This document shows, one piece after another, positions 1 through 8,209 of a stretch of 21,997 nucleotides of DNA (positions within the stretch are counted from its first letter, which is position 1; each line of letters opens with the position of its first letter). Under the pieces are notes generated by a model. It was not told where the DNA came from and searched no databases. It worked only from the letters and a program-made list of their open reading frames with translations. The DNA is from Actinomycetes bacterium (lineage in GTDB: Bacteria; Actinomycetota; Thermoleophilia; Solirubrobacterales; 70-9), in contig JAEZIQ010000157.1 in the NCBI GenBank assembly GCA_023436605.1, forward strand, positions 1 to 21,997. Reading direction: 5' to 3'. The translations under genes and the position numbers were made by a program.

Positions 1-129
1 ACCTACACGCCGCCGACCACGACCGCACCGCCGACCACTGGCGGCGGCGTCGCGCCGACCCCGCCCGACACCGGCGGATCAAGCGGCAGTTCGGGTGGTT
101 CGAGTTCGGGCGGAATCGGTCCGGGCTAA
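1..129 (+). CDS. C-terminal tail of a truncated upstream gene (Thr/Pro/Gly/Ser-rich)
   Basis: The frame is open from base 1 and ends with TAA at 127-129. The 42 visible residues are low-complexity: a Thr/Pro stretch, then Gly/Ser runs, ending in GIGPG. Disordered tails like this are common at the C-terminus of actinobacterial class A penicillin-binding proteins and other extracytoplasmic proteins, but no domain is visible, so the product cannot be named. The stop codon interlocks with that of the convergent ABC gene: both are read from the same four bases. Confidence 0.6.
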   Translation, partial: TYTPPTTTAPPTTGGGVAPTPPDTGGSSGSSGGSSSGGIGPG

Positions 130-1961
130 CCGGTCCAGCTGCTGTAGAGCCCGGCGTAGCGACCGTCGGCGGCGATCAGCTCGTCGTGACTGCCTGATTC
201 GACGATCCGGCCCTGATAGAGCACGATGATCCGGTCGGCCCGGCGGATCGTCGAAAGGCGGTGGGCGATCACCACCGCGGTTCGGCCTTCGAGCACTTCG
301 TCGAGGGCTTTCTCGATCACTTTTTCGGTTCGGGTGTCCACCGCGGAAGTGGCCTCGTCGAGGATCAGGATGCGAGGCTCGGCGAGGATCACCCGGGCGA
401 AGGCGATCAGCTGTCGCTGTCCGGATGAAAGCTGGACCCCGCGCTCACCTACCTCGGTCTCGAGTCCGTCGCTCAAGCGTTCGATGAACGGTGTAGCGCC
501 GACTTCTTCGGCTGCTTCCGCGATGTCGCAGATGTTCGCGTCGGGGCGGCCGAAGGCGATGTTCTCGGCGATTGAGCCGGAGAACAGGAATCCTTCCTGG
601 GGAACGATGCCCATCTGGCTCCTCAGGGCCCGTTGCCTGTAGTCGGAAAGGGGCCGGCCGTCGATCAGGATCCGGCCCTGCTGGGGATCATGGAACCTCG
701 TGATCAGCTTGGCCAGGGTCGACTTGCCGGCGCCGGTGCTGCCGACCAGCGCAACCGTCTCGCCTGGCTCGATCTCGAAATTGATGTCCTCGACCGCCCA
801 GCGGGGAGGTTTCGGCACCGGTTCCGGTTCCTCGCCCGACTCGGCCCGCACCGTGGGGTCGTCATAGCTGAAGGACACCCGGTCGAAGGTGATCCGGCCC
901 GCCAAAGGCGGCGGATCGATGGCCTCCGGTGAATCGACGATCTCCGCTTCGGTGTCGAGCAGGGTGAAGATCTTGTCGAGGGCAGCCATGCCCTGCTGGT
1001 AGGTCGCGTAGAGCTGGGCCAGCTGCTGGATCGGATCGAAGAAGAGCTGCAGATAGCCGATGAAGGAGACGACGACACCGACCATGATGTTTCCCTCGAC
1101 CACTTGCCACCCGCCGAATGCGAGGATTGCCGCGGTGCCGATCGCGGTCAGCATTTCGGTCGCCGGAAAGTAACTCGCGTTCAGGTAGACGGTCGCCATG
1201 TTGGCCTTGCGGTTGGCCTCGTTGAGTTCGGTCATGCGGGTGATGTGCCGCTCTTCCTGGCCGAAGGCGCGGACCACCCGGACGCCGCTCAGCGTCTCCT
1301 GCAGGTGTGAGGTGACCTGGGCGATCCGCTCCCGGGTTTCGCGGAAGGCCCCGGCGGAGTACCGGCGAAAGACCAGGCTGGTGAACAGCAGTAGCGGCAG
1401 CACCGCGAAAGTCACCAGGGCGAGCCGCCAGTCGAGCAGCAGCATGATCGCGACCACGCCGATCAGAGTCAGCAGGTTCGCGAAAAGGGTGACGATGCCT
1501 TCGCTGATCAGCTGATTCAGGGCTTCGATGTCATTGGTCATCCGGGAGATCAGCGCGCCGGGCCGGTTGCGGTTGAAGAAGCCGATCGACATGCGCTGGA
1601 TGTGCTTGAAGACCTGTTCGCGCAGGTCCTGCAGGACCCGGATTCCCACCCAGCCGACCAGCCAGGTCTGAAGCCACGAGGTGACGGCGTTGAGGATCAG
1701 CGCGATCACAAAGAGTGCGACGGTCAGGTTGAGGGCGGAGATGTCCCCGGCCTCTATCCCTGCGTCGACCGCACGGCCGGCCAGATACGGGGGAGCCAGG
1801 GCGCTCGCGGTAGAGACGAGCACGGCGATGGCCATGAAGATGATCCGGGTCCGGTAGGGCTTCAGCAGTCCGAGGGTCCAGCGGATCTTGCGGCCTCGTC
1901 CGGCGACGATCTCACGGTGTTCGGCCGGCCTGGTACCGATGTCCGTTCCCCGCCGTTTCAT
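126..1961 (-). CDS. ABC exporter subunit, fused membrane and ATPase domains, catalytically canonical half
   Basis: This 611-residue type IV (ABCB-like) half-transporter would pair with the product of the upstream gene. Six membrane helices lie within about residues 35-330 and the nucleotide-binding domain within 355-600. Walker A is GSTGAGKST (407-415), the Q-loop Gln is Q455, the signature is LSSGQ (511-515), Walker B is ILILDE with catalytic E536, and the switch His is H567. The signature carries Ser in place of the first Gly of LSGGQ, as expected for the partner of a degenerate subunit. ATG at 1961 overlaps the upstream stop (ATGA), with GAGG about 8 nt before it, so translation is probably coupled. 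The substrate cannot be read from sequence; a lipid, peptide or drug is typical of the family. Confidence 0.93.
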   Translation of the reverse strand: MKRRGTDIGTRPAEHREIVAGRGRKIRWTLGLLKPYRTRIIFMAIAVLVSTASALAPPYLAGRAVDAGIEAGDISALNLTVALFVIALILNAVTSWLQTWLVGWVGIRVLQDLREQVFKHIQRMSIGFFNRNRPGALISRMTNDIEALNQLISEGIVTLFANLLTLIGVVAIMLLLDWRLALVTFAVLPLLLFTSLVFRRYSAGAFRETRERIAQVTSHLQETLSGVRVVRAFGQEERHITRMTELNEANRKANMATVYLNASYFPATEMLTAIGTAAILAFGGWQVVEGNIMVGVVVSFIGYLQLFFDPIQQLAQLYATYQQGMAALDKIFTLLDTEAEIVDSPEAIDPPPLAGRITFDRVSFSYDDPTVRAESGEEPEPVPKPPRWAVEDINFEIEPGETVALVGSTGAGKSTLAKLITRFHDPQQGRILIDGRPLSDYRQRALRSQMGIVPQEGFLFSGSIAENIAFGRPDANICDIAEAAEEVGATPFIERLSDGLETEVGERGVQLSSGQRQLIAFARVILAEPRILILDEATSAVDTRTEKVIEKALDEVLEGRTAVVIAHRLSTIRRADRIIVLYQGRIVESGSHDELIAADGRYAGLYSSWTG

Positions 1962-3715
1962 GCCAGGACCTCTTCGTCATCGGGCACGAAGAGCGGGTCT
2001 TCTCCGGAGCCGCCGGTGAGTTCCCGGAACAGGGGCGAGCGGTCGGTCAGTTCCTCGACGGTACCCCGGTCGAGGATGCGTCCCCCGTCCATCAGAACGA
2101 CCTCGTCGGCCAGTGAGATGGTCGATAGCCGGTGGCCGATCACGAAGGTCGTGCGTCCGGCCATCACTTCGGCCAGCCCCGACCGGATCTGCTGCTCAGT
2201 CGTCGCGTCGAGCGATGAAGTGGCGTCATCGAGGATCAGGATCCGGGGGTCGGCCAGCAGGGCCCGGGCGATCGCCACCCGCTGGCGCTGCCCGCCGGAA
2301 AGTGTGAGGCCGCGCTCCCCGACCACGGTCTCGTAGCCGTCCGGCAGAGCTTCGATGAACCCGGATGCCTGGGCCAGGCGGGCGGCCCGTTCGATCTCCT
2401 CCTGGCTCGCGTCGGCACGGGCGTAGGCGATGTTGCTTGCGATCGTGTCGCTGAACAGGAAGCTGTCATCGGAGACGTAGGCGATCTGGTGCCGAAGTGA
2501 GGGAATGTCGACGTCCCGCAGGTCGGCCCCGTCGATCGAGACCGCACCCTCGGTCGGGTCATAGAGGCGGGCGAGCAGCGCCGCGAGGCTGGTCTTGCCA
2601 GAACCCGAAGGGCCGACCAGGGCGAGCCGCGTCCCGGCCGGCACCTCGAGGTCGATCTGCTCGAGGGCGGCAGGAGCTTCGGGCCCATAGCTGAGTGAGA
2701 CCGAATCGAAGTTGACCGCACCGCCGCCCTCGGGGAGCGGTTTCGCGTCGGGCTTCGAACTGAGCCGGGGTTCGCGGTCGAGCACCTCGAAAAGGCGGTT
2801 GCCGGCAGCGATCGCCCGCTGTCCCATGCCGAGCGCCATTCCCACGGTGCGAAGCGGGCCGGCCAGCATCAGCATGTAGACGTAGAAGGCGGTGAACTGA
2901 CCGAGGTCGATGGTGCCGTTGAGGACTGCGTGGCCGCCGACCAGCAGCACGAGGGCGGTTCCGACCTGGGGCAGGAAACCGATCAGCGGGGTGAAGAAAG
3001 CCTGGATCCGGGTCGAGCGGATGCTCTGGTCGAAGAGCCGGTCGACCGCTCCCTGGAACCGCTCGAACTGATGGTCTTCCCGGGCGAAGGCCTTGACCAC
3101 CCGAATCCCGGCCACGCTCTCCTCGGCCTGGGCGGTCAGTTCGGCCACGCGCTGCTGGACTTCCTGCATCGCCGGCCGCGACTGACGGGTGTAGCGCAGC
3201 GCGGTGAAGACCATCAGCGGAGCGGGGGCGAGGGCGATCAGAGCGAGCCAGGGGTTGATCACGAACATCACGACCCCGGCCAGCAGCACAGTCAAGAGGC
3301 TTTGGCTGAAAAAGATCAGTCCGTAGCCGAGGAAGAAACGGATCGCCTGAAGGTCGACCGTCGCCCGGCTCATCAGCTGCCCGGTCTGGTTGCGGTCGAA
3401 GAACCCGAGCTCGAGGGTCATCAGGTGCGCGTAGACCTCCTGTCGGAGGTCGAACTCGACCGCGAGCGAGACCCGTCCGGCGACGATGCGCCTGATCACG
3501 GTCAGTCCGAGCCGGAGAACGGCGGCGAGCAGGATCGCCCCGATGAACCAGAAGAGCTGTCCGGTTTCGCTCTCCTGGACCGCGTTCACGGCCTGACCGA
3601 CCAGCCAGGGGATCAGCACCGTCATTCCCATCGCCATCCAGGCAAAGACCATCGAGCCCCACAGTTCGCGACGGTGGGGCCGAAGAAATCCCAGCAATCT
3701 CCGGAAGGTGGGCAT
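1958..3715 (-). CDS. ABC exporter subunit with degenerate ATPase site
   Basis: First gene of the exporter operon, 585 residues. Membrane helices occupy about 20-310 and the ATPase domain 333-570. Walker A is GPSGSGKTS (368-376) and the signature a canonical LSGGQ (472-476). However, Walker B is ILILDD, with Asp497 where the catalytic Glu belongs, and the Q-loop Gln is replaced by Asp416; H528 is kept. This is the pattern of heterodimeric exporters such as TM287/288 and BmrCD, in which one of two ATP sites hydrolyses poorly. I chose ATG 3715 (MPTFRR, the usual N-terminus) over longer in-frame starts that would run into the divergent gene. A -10-like TATAGT lies 7 nt before the ATG, suggesting a leaderless start, although GGAAGGG also abuts the ATG. 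Confidence 0.92.
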   Translation of the reverse strand: MPTFRRLLGFLRPHRRELWGSMVFAWMAMGMTVLIPWLVGQAVNAVQESETGQLFWFIGAILLAAVLRLGLTVIRRIVAGRVSLAVEFDLRQEVYAHLMTLELGFFDRNQTGQLMSRATVDLQAIRFFLGYGLIFFSQSLLTVLLAGVVMFVINPWLALIALAPAPLMVFTALRYTRQSRPAMQEVQQRVAELTAQAEESVAGIRVVKAFAREDHQFERFQGAVDRLFDQSIRSTRIQAFFTPLIGFLPQVGTALVLLVGGHAVLNGTIDLGQFTAFYVYMLMLAGPLRTVGMALGMGQRAIAAGNRLFEVLDREPRLSSKPDAKPLPEGGGAVNFDSVSLSYGPEAPAALEQIDLEVPAGTRLALVGPSGSGKTSLAALLARLYDPTEGAVSIDGADLRDVDIPSLRHQIAYVSDDSFLFSDTIASNIAYARADASQEEIERAARLAQASGFIEALPDGYETVVGERGLTLSGGQRQRVAIARALLADPRILILDDATSSLDATTEQQIRSGLAEVMAGRTTFVIGHRLSTISLADEVVLMDGGRILDRGTVEELTDRSPLFRELTGGSGEDPLFVPDDEEVLA

Positions 3716-3722
3716 CCCTTCC

Positions 3723-3728
3723 ACTATA
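3723..3728 (-). promoter_or_regulatory. candidate -10 box for a leaderless exporter operon
   Basis: On the minus strand TATAGT is followed by 7 nt and then ATG at 3715, so transcription would begin at or next to the start codon. No convincing -35 hexamer is seen about 17 nt upstream. Confidence 0.45.
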
Positions 3729-3831
3729 CAAAGTGAAGTATTGGCTTCGGGCTGCGAGATTGAAGTTCTCCCGCAGGTAGCCCCCGTAACCTCAATCCGG
3801 AGGCGGACCCGGGCTAGGTCGGTTGCGGCTT

Positions 3832-3837
3832 TAGAGT
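3832..3837 (+). promoter_or_regulatory. candidate -10 box for a leaderless RlmA-type gene
   Basis: TAGAGT is followed by 7 nt and GTG at 3845. The alternative GTG at 3836 would lie inside this box, which argues for 3845 as the start. No clear -35 is present. The 130-bp gap shared with the divergent exporter operon holds both start regions. Confidence 0.45.
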
Positions 3838-3844
3838 GCGCCGG

Positions 3845-4717
3845 GTGGACAAGGCTGCCGTTGAACTGTTGACCTGCCCTCATTGCGGGGGAGAACTGCG
3901 AGAGAACGGCGGGTCGCTGATCTGCTCGAAGGGGCACACGCAGAACATCGCGCGACAGGGATACGTCAGCCTGCTGGGCCGTGATTCCGGCACTCACACC
4001 GCCGACTCGGCCGAGATGATCGCCGCGCGGGAGCGTTTCCTGGGGGCCGGCCACTACCAGCCTCTGGTCGACACCCTGGTCGAAGTGGCCGCGGCGGCGG
4101 TGGAAACGGGTCCGGTTGACGATGGCGAGGGAGCACGCGGGGCGGTGGTCGATCTCGGCGCTGGTACCGGCTTTTACCTCGCCGCGGTGCTCGAAGCGCT
4201 ACCCGGCCGGATCGGAATCGGGGTCGACAACTCGAAGTTCGCCGCCCGGAAGGTCGCAAAGGGCCACGAGCGGGCGACCGCCATCGTGGCCGACATCTGG
4301 GACGGGATTCCGATCCGGGACCATGCGGCCGACCTGATGCTGAACATCTTTTCGCCGCGAAACGGGGAGGAGATGGAGCGGATACTTTCCCCTGGAGGGA
4401 AGCTGGTTGTGGTCACGCCGCAGCCCGGCCACCTCGGGGAACTGATCGAAGGTTTCGGAATGATCTCGGTCGATCCCGACAAGGGGGAGCGACTGGACCG
4501 CTCGCTCGGGCGGCTGGCCGAAGGCGTCGAGAGCCGCGATCTCGAATGGGGGATGAGGCTCTCACCCGAATCGATCCGCGATCTCGTGAACATGGGCCCC
4601 AGCGCCGGTAGAATCAGCAAAGCTGACATGGATCAACAAATCGAGGGGCTCGGGCCGGAAACCGTGGTGACTGCCGCGGTGACCATCACGACCGCGAGCA
4701 GCGAGGAGAGTCAATGA
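3845..4717 (+). CDS. RlmA-type 23S rRNA (guanine-N1)-methyltransferase
   Basis: About 290 residues. The N-terminal zinc ribbon (C12, C15, C28, H32) is followed by ARQGYVSLL, ADSAEM and the GHYQPL stretch, the diagnostic order of RlmA proteins. SAM motif I is VVDLGAGTGFY (about 102-112), and NIFSPRNGEEMERIL matches the family core. E. coli RlmA methylates G745 of 23S rRNA; Gram-positive RlmA(II)/TlrB relatives methylate G748 and can give tylosin-type macrolide tolerance. Which of these applies here cannot be told. GTG 3845 is preferred because of the leaderless promoter pattern; GTG 3836 would add three residues. The stop overlaps the next start (ATGA). Confidence 0.85.
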   Translation: MDKAAVELLTCPHCGGELRENGGSLICSKGHTQNIARQGYVSLLGRDSGTHTADSAEMIAARERFLGAGHYQPLVDTLVEVAAAAVETGPVDDGEGARGAVVDLGAGTGFYLAAVLEALPGRIGIGVDNSKFAARKVAKGHERATAIVADIWDGIPIRDHAADLMLNIFSPRNGEEMERILSPGGKLVVVTPQPGHLGELIEGFGMISVDPDKGERLDRSLGRLAEGVESRDLEWGMRLSPESIRDLVNMGPSAGRISKADMDQQIEGLGPETVVTAAVTITTASSEESQ

Positions 4718-6615
4718 GCATCGAGCGCAAGGAAGCCACCGAGTTCACCCGGGCGGCCCATATCCACAGCGTCCGCTGTCTCGACTTCGAGGACGAGAAG
4801 TCATTCGAAGAAGCGTCGCGGGGACTGATCGCACGACCGCCGGAAGGTCAGATCCTCAGTGAAGAGGGCGAGTTCGTCTTCGATCCCGCCCGACTTGCCT
4901 TTGCCGCCGGTGACGCCGAACAGCCAGAAACGGTCAACCCGAGCCTCTGGCGTCAGGCCCGCCTCTACTCCGAAGGCGGTCTCTACGAGGTCAGCGACCG
5001 GATCTATCAGGTGCGCAACTTCGACATCTCGAACATCACCTTCATCGAAGGTGACACCGGGGTAATCGTGGTCGACCCGCTGATCTCGACCGAAGTTGCG
5101 GCGGCCGCCCTGAAGCTTTACCGCGAGCACCGGGGTGATCGAGAGGTGATCGCGGTCATCCACTCACACAGCCACGTCGACCATTTCGGCGGCGTCCGGG
5201 GCGTGGTCAGCCAGGAAGACGTCGATTCGGGCAAGGTGCCGATCATTGCTCCGGAAGGGTTTCTCGAGGCCGCGGTTTCGGAGAACGTGGCGGCCGGCAA
5301 CGTGATGACCAGGCGGGCGATGTACCAGTTCGGCATCCTGCTGCCGCCGGACGCCCAGGGTACGGTCGGTTGCGGACTCGGGATCGGCACTTCGCTGGGG
5401 ACCATCACCCTGATTCCCCCGACCGACCTGATCTCCACGACGGGCGAGACCCGCGAGATCGACGGCCTGACCTTCGAGTTCATGATGACCCCGGACACCG
5501 AGGCGCCGGCCGAGATGCATTGGTACATCCCGCAGCTCCGGGCCCTGACCGCAGCCGAGAACTGCACCCACACAATGCACAACACCTACCCGATCCGCGG
5601 AGCGGTGGTGCGGGATCCGCTGGCCTGGTCGATGTACCTGAACGACACGATCGACCGCTGGGCCGAGGACACCGACGTCATGTACGCGATGCATCACTGG
5701 CCGGTCTGGGGCGGCGCGCGGGTGCGGGAGATGCTCGAAAAGGCCCGCGACGCCTACCGCTACATCCACGACGAAACGCTGCGCCTGGCAAACCACGGTC
5801 TGACCCCGCGCGAAATCGCCGAAGAGGTCGAGTTCCCGGACTCGCTGGGCCGGCATTGGCACGTCCGCCCCTATTACGGCACGATCAGTCATAACGTCAA
5901 GGCGACCTACACCCGATACCTGGGCTGGTACGACGCCAACCCGGCCAACCTCAACCCGCTGGTTCCGGTCGAGTCGGGCAAACGCTACGTCGAGTTCATG
6001 GGCGGAGCCGAGAACGTGATCGCTAAGGCGCGTGAGTCCTTCGACAAGGGTGAGTACCGCTGGGTGGCTGAGGTCGTCGGTCATGTGGTCTTTGCCGATC
6101 CTTCCAACCGTGAGGCCCGCGAACTGCAGGCCGATGCCTTCGAACAACTCGGGTACCAGTCCGAATCGAGCACCTGGCGAAACGCCTACCTGATGGGCGC
6201 CCAGGAACTCCGCCACGGCACCCCGAGTTACCCGATCGGCAGCACCGCGAGCGTCGACGCGGTCAAGGCGATGACCCTGCCGATGATCTTCAATTTCTAC
6301 GCGATCAAGCTCCATGGCGTAAAAGCCGCCGATCTGGAGCTCGACCTCAACCTGGACCTTCCCGACACCGGCGAGAAAGCCGTGTTGCGTATCTCGAACG
6401 GCACCCTCAGCCACTCCCTGGTTGACCGGGACCCTGCGGCGCCGGTGCTGACCATCACCCGCGATTTGCTCAACCGGCTGGTTGCCCAGGAGATCAAGCT
6501 CGATGAGGCGATCGCGGCAGGCGAACTGGCGGACGGCCCGGGCCTCGAGCTCTTCCGACAGATCGGCGAACACCTCGACGACTTCGATCTCTGGTTTCCG
6601 ATCATCGAGCCTTGA
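4714..6615 (+). CDS. SdsA1-like metallo-beta-lactamase-fold alkylsulfatase
   Basis: This 633-residue enzyme would hydrolyse primary alkyl sulfates such as dodecyl sulfate to alcohol and sulfate. Domain order is the metallo-beta-lactamase domain (about 90-345), an alkylsulfatase dimerisation domain (about 370-515) and a C-terminal SCP2-like domain (about 520-633). The metal motif is H152-S-H154-V-D156-H157, with further ligands expected at E263 and E282 (AENCTHTMHN) and H327 (MHHWPVWG). Spacings between these residues agree with those I recall for Pseudomonas SdsA1. No signal peptide is visible, so the protein is probably cytoplasmic. The start is fixed by the 4-nt overlap with the RlmA-type gene and a GAGGAG ribosome site just upstream. 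No LysR-type sdsB-like regulator is adjacent. Confidence 0.92.
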   Translation: MSIERKEATEFTRAAHIHSVRCLDFEDEKSFEEASRGLIARPPEGQILSEEGEFVFDPARLAFAAGDAEQPETVNPSLWRQARLYSEGGLYEVSDRIYQVRNFDISNITFIEGDTGVIVVDPLISTEVAAAALKLYREHRGDREVIAVIHSHSHVDHFGGVRGVVSQEDVDSGKVPIIAPEGFLEAAVSENVAAGNVMTRRAMYQFGILLPPDAQGTVGCGLGIGTSLGTITLIPPTDLISTTGETREIDGLTFEFMMTPDTEAPAEMHWYIPQLRALTAAENCTHTMHNTYPIRGAVVRDPLAWSMYLNDTIDRWAEDTDVMYAMHHWPVWGGARVREMLEKARDAYRYIHDETLRLANHGLTPREIAEEVEFPDSLGRHWHVRPYYGTISHNVKATYTRYLGWYDANPANLNPLVPVESGKRYVEFMGGAENVIAKARESFDKGEYRWVAEVVGHVVFADPSNREARELQADAFEQLGYQSESSTWRNAYLMGAQELRHGTPSYPIGSTASVDAVKAMTLPMIFNFYAIKLHGVKAADLELDLNLDLPDTGEKAVLRISNGTLSHSLVDRDPAAPVLTITRDLLNRLVAQEIKLDEAIAAGELADGPGLELFRQIGEHLDDFDLWFPIIEP

Positions 6616-6636
6616 CGCGGGTGGAATGATCTACCC

Positions 6637-6954
6637 ATGAGCGAAGCATGCAGTCACCTCGGAGAGGTCAGGATCAACCGCCTGCCGGAGTCGGTTGACG
6701 GATGCGAAGAGTGCCTGGCGGAAGGCAGCAAGTGGGTTCACCTGAGGATCTGTCTCAGCTGCGGTCACGTCGGCTGCTGTGACAGCTCTCCCGGGCGGCA
6801 CGCGACTGGTCACTTCAAGTCGACCGGACACCCGCTGATCCGGTCGTTGGAACCGGGCGAAGACTGGTCCTGGTGCTACGAAGACGAGGTCGGCCTGGTC
6901 ATCGACGGGATCGAGGGAGAGACCCGGATCCCGCCTTCGCCGCTGGGCGGCTGA
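6637..6954 (+). CDS. small UBP-type zinc-finger protein
   Basis: 105 residues, nearly all one zf-UBP domain. Likely ligands come from C5, H7, C23, C26, C39, C42, C47/C48, H55, H59 and H65, in the order C-x-H ... CxxC ... CLSCGHVGCC ... RHATGHFKSTGHP. In eukaryotes this fold binds the ubiquitin C-terminus. Stand-alone bacterial versions are widespread but their role is unknown to me. The gene starts 21 nt after the alkylsulfatase stop and is probably co-transcribed. No good Shine-Dalgarno is seen (GGTGG lies about 12 nt upstream). A strong hairpin follows. Confidence 0.85.
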   Translation: MSEACSHLGEVRINRLPESVDGCEECLAEGSKWVHLRICLSCGHVGCCDSSPGRHATGHFKSTGHPLIRSLEPGEDWSWCYEDEVGLVIDGIEGETRIPPSPLGG

Positions 6955-6990
6955 TCCGGACGGATAACCGTTTGGCCCTGGTCCAGATTG

Positions 6991-7021
6991 CCCAATCCCC
7001 GGCTTTCGCCGGGCTATTGGG
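6991..7021 (+). terminator. two-tier hairpin, candidate terminator of the methyltransferase-alkylsulfatase operon
   Basis: Outer arms CCCAAT (6991-6996) and ATTGGG (7016-7021) enclose inner arms CCCGGC (6998-7003) and GCCGGG (7008-7013) around a TTTC loop. No U-tract follows, so it is not a classical intrinsic terminator. Confidence 0.5.
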
Positions 7022-7042
7022 TTCCCGCTGGCGTTGCGCGGG

Positions 7043-7048
7043 TAGGTT
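7043..7048 (+). promoter_or_regulatory. candidate -10 box for the flavoprotein gene
   Basis: TAGGTT lies 9 nt before ATG 7058, and there is no Shine-Dalgarno in between, so any leader would be only 2-3 nt. The same hexamer lies 6 nt before two other genes in this window. Confidence 0.4.
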
Positions 7049-7057
7049 TGCCCCCAG

Positions 7058-8167
7058 ATGGCAATACGCGTCGCCGTAATCGGAGCGGGAGTGGTCGGTC
7101 TGGCCACGGCCTGGGCGCTCGAGCGTCTCGGTTATGCCTGCCTCGTTTTCGAGGAGGGCGCCCCCGGCGGAGGACAGTCGGCCGGCGAGTCGAGAATCTT
7201 CCGCCACGCCCACGAGGACCCTCGCCAGGTGGCCCTGGCCGTTCAGGCCCGACGCGATTGGGGCGAGTGGGAGCGTGAGTTCGGCGCCCGGCTGATTTCG
7301 CGGGACGGCGCCATGGTGATCGGCGAAGCCGGGGTGAAGCGGTTGCGAAGATCCGCCGAGGACCCGGCTCTTGACGTTCGCGAGCTCACGCCGGCCCAGG
7401 TCAGGGAGGCTCTGCCGATCCTGGCTGATTTCGAAGGGCCGGCGTTGATCGACGTCGAGGCAGGAGCGATCCGGACTCGCCTGACGATCGCCAACCTGAT
7501 CGGTTCGGTCGGGCTCAACCTGGTTCCGGAGCGAGTTGACTCGGTGACTCCGCGAGAGGGCGGCGGGGTGGACGTGGTATCCACGTTCGGGCCGCGGCAG
7601 TTTGATGCTGTCGTGGTCGCGGCGGGGACCGGAACCGCAGCTCTGGCCGCGACGTCGGGGATCTCGATTCCGTCGACTCCACAGGGCCACATGAGGCTCA
7701 CGCTGCCTCTGGTCGATTCGCGGGTCGCGGCCGCCCAACTGGCATGTATCCAGGACACATCCGGAGTTTTTGGTGAGAGCGCGGCCTACGGGTCCCCGGT
7801 TCGAGGCAACCTCGAATATGCGGTGGGTCTGGCCCTGAGCACCGATGTCGATCCGAACGAGGACGGCCCCGCCCAGCTTGCCGAGTTGACCCGGAGAACC
7901 TCGGCCTACGTTCAGAAAGCGATGCCCGGGCTCGACCTGAGCGGCGCGGTGTCCTTCGAGCGCTGGATCACCGAGTTGCCCTGGGCAGCGGACGGCCTGG
8001 CGATCTGGAAATCCGGCGATGCCTACTTCATCGCCGGCCACAACCTCTTCAAGCTGGCGCCCGCGCTGGGTAAGGTTCTCGCCCGGTCGGTGGACAACGG
8101 TCGGGTCGAGATCGGGTTCCGGCCCGAGGACCGTCTCGGAGCCCCTGCAACAGAACCGGCCGGCTAG
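7058..8167 (+). CDS. FAD-dependent amine oxidoreductase, monomeric sarcosine oxidase / MTOX-like
   Basis: 369-residue DAO-family flavoprotein. The N-terminal dinucleotide fold is VAVIGAGVVGLATAWALERLG, with the Gly motif at residues 9-14. SRIFRHAHEDP follows, resembling the TRIIRHAY segment of monomeric sarcosine oxidase and N-methyltryptophan oxidase. The C-terminal FIAGHNLFKLAPALGKVLA matches the segment that closes over FAD. In those enzymes FAD is covalently held by a Cys in a CMYTxTPD-like motif; the equivalent stretch here reads RWITELPW and has no Cys, so FAD is probably non-covalent. The substrate, a secondary or primary amine or amino acid, is not predictable. The gene has its own promoter and converges on the sigma gene. 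Confidence 0.85.
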   Translation: MAIRVAVIGAGVVGLATAWALERLGYACLVFEEGAPGGGQSAGESRIFRHAHEDPRQVALAVQARRDWGEWEREFGARLISRDGAMVIGEAGVKRLRRSAEDPALDVRELTPAQVREALPILADFEGPALIDVEAGAIRTRLTIANLIGSVGLNLVPERVDSVTPREGGGVDVVSTFGPRQFDAVVVAAGTGTAALAATSGISIPSTPQGHMRLTLPLVDSRVAAAQLACIQDTSGVFGESAAYGSPVRGNLEYAVGLALSTDVDPNEDGPAQLAELTRRTSAYVQKAMPGLDLSGAVSFERWITELPWAADGLAIWKSGDAYFIAGHNLFKLAPALGKVLARSVDNGRVEIGFRPEDRLGAPATEPAG

Positions 8168-8209
8168 GGGGGAGCCGACCGGTTCGTGTCTTGGGGGAGT
8201 TGGGAGGGG

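Noticed and set aside
3716..4054. N-terminal extension of the ABC gene by 113 residues
   Set aside because: It would overlap the RlmA-type gene and its promoter, and the family N-terminus begins at MPTFRR.
5164..6573. 469-residue open frame on the minus strand opposite the alkylsulfatase gene
   Set aside because: It is a mirror frame of a gene with clear catalytic motifs in high-GC DNA. Its protein is rich in Arg, His and Gly with no recognisable domain.
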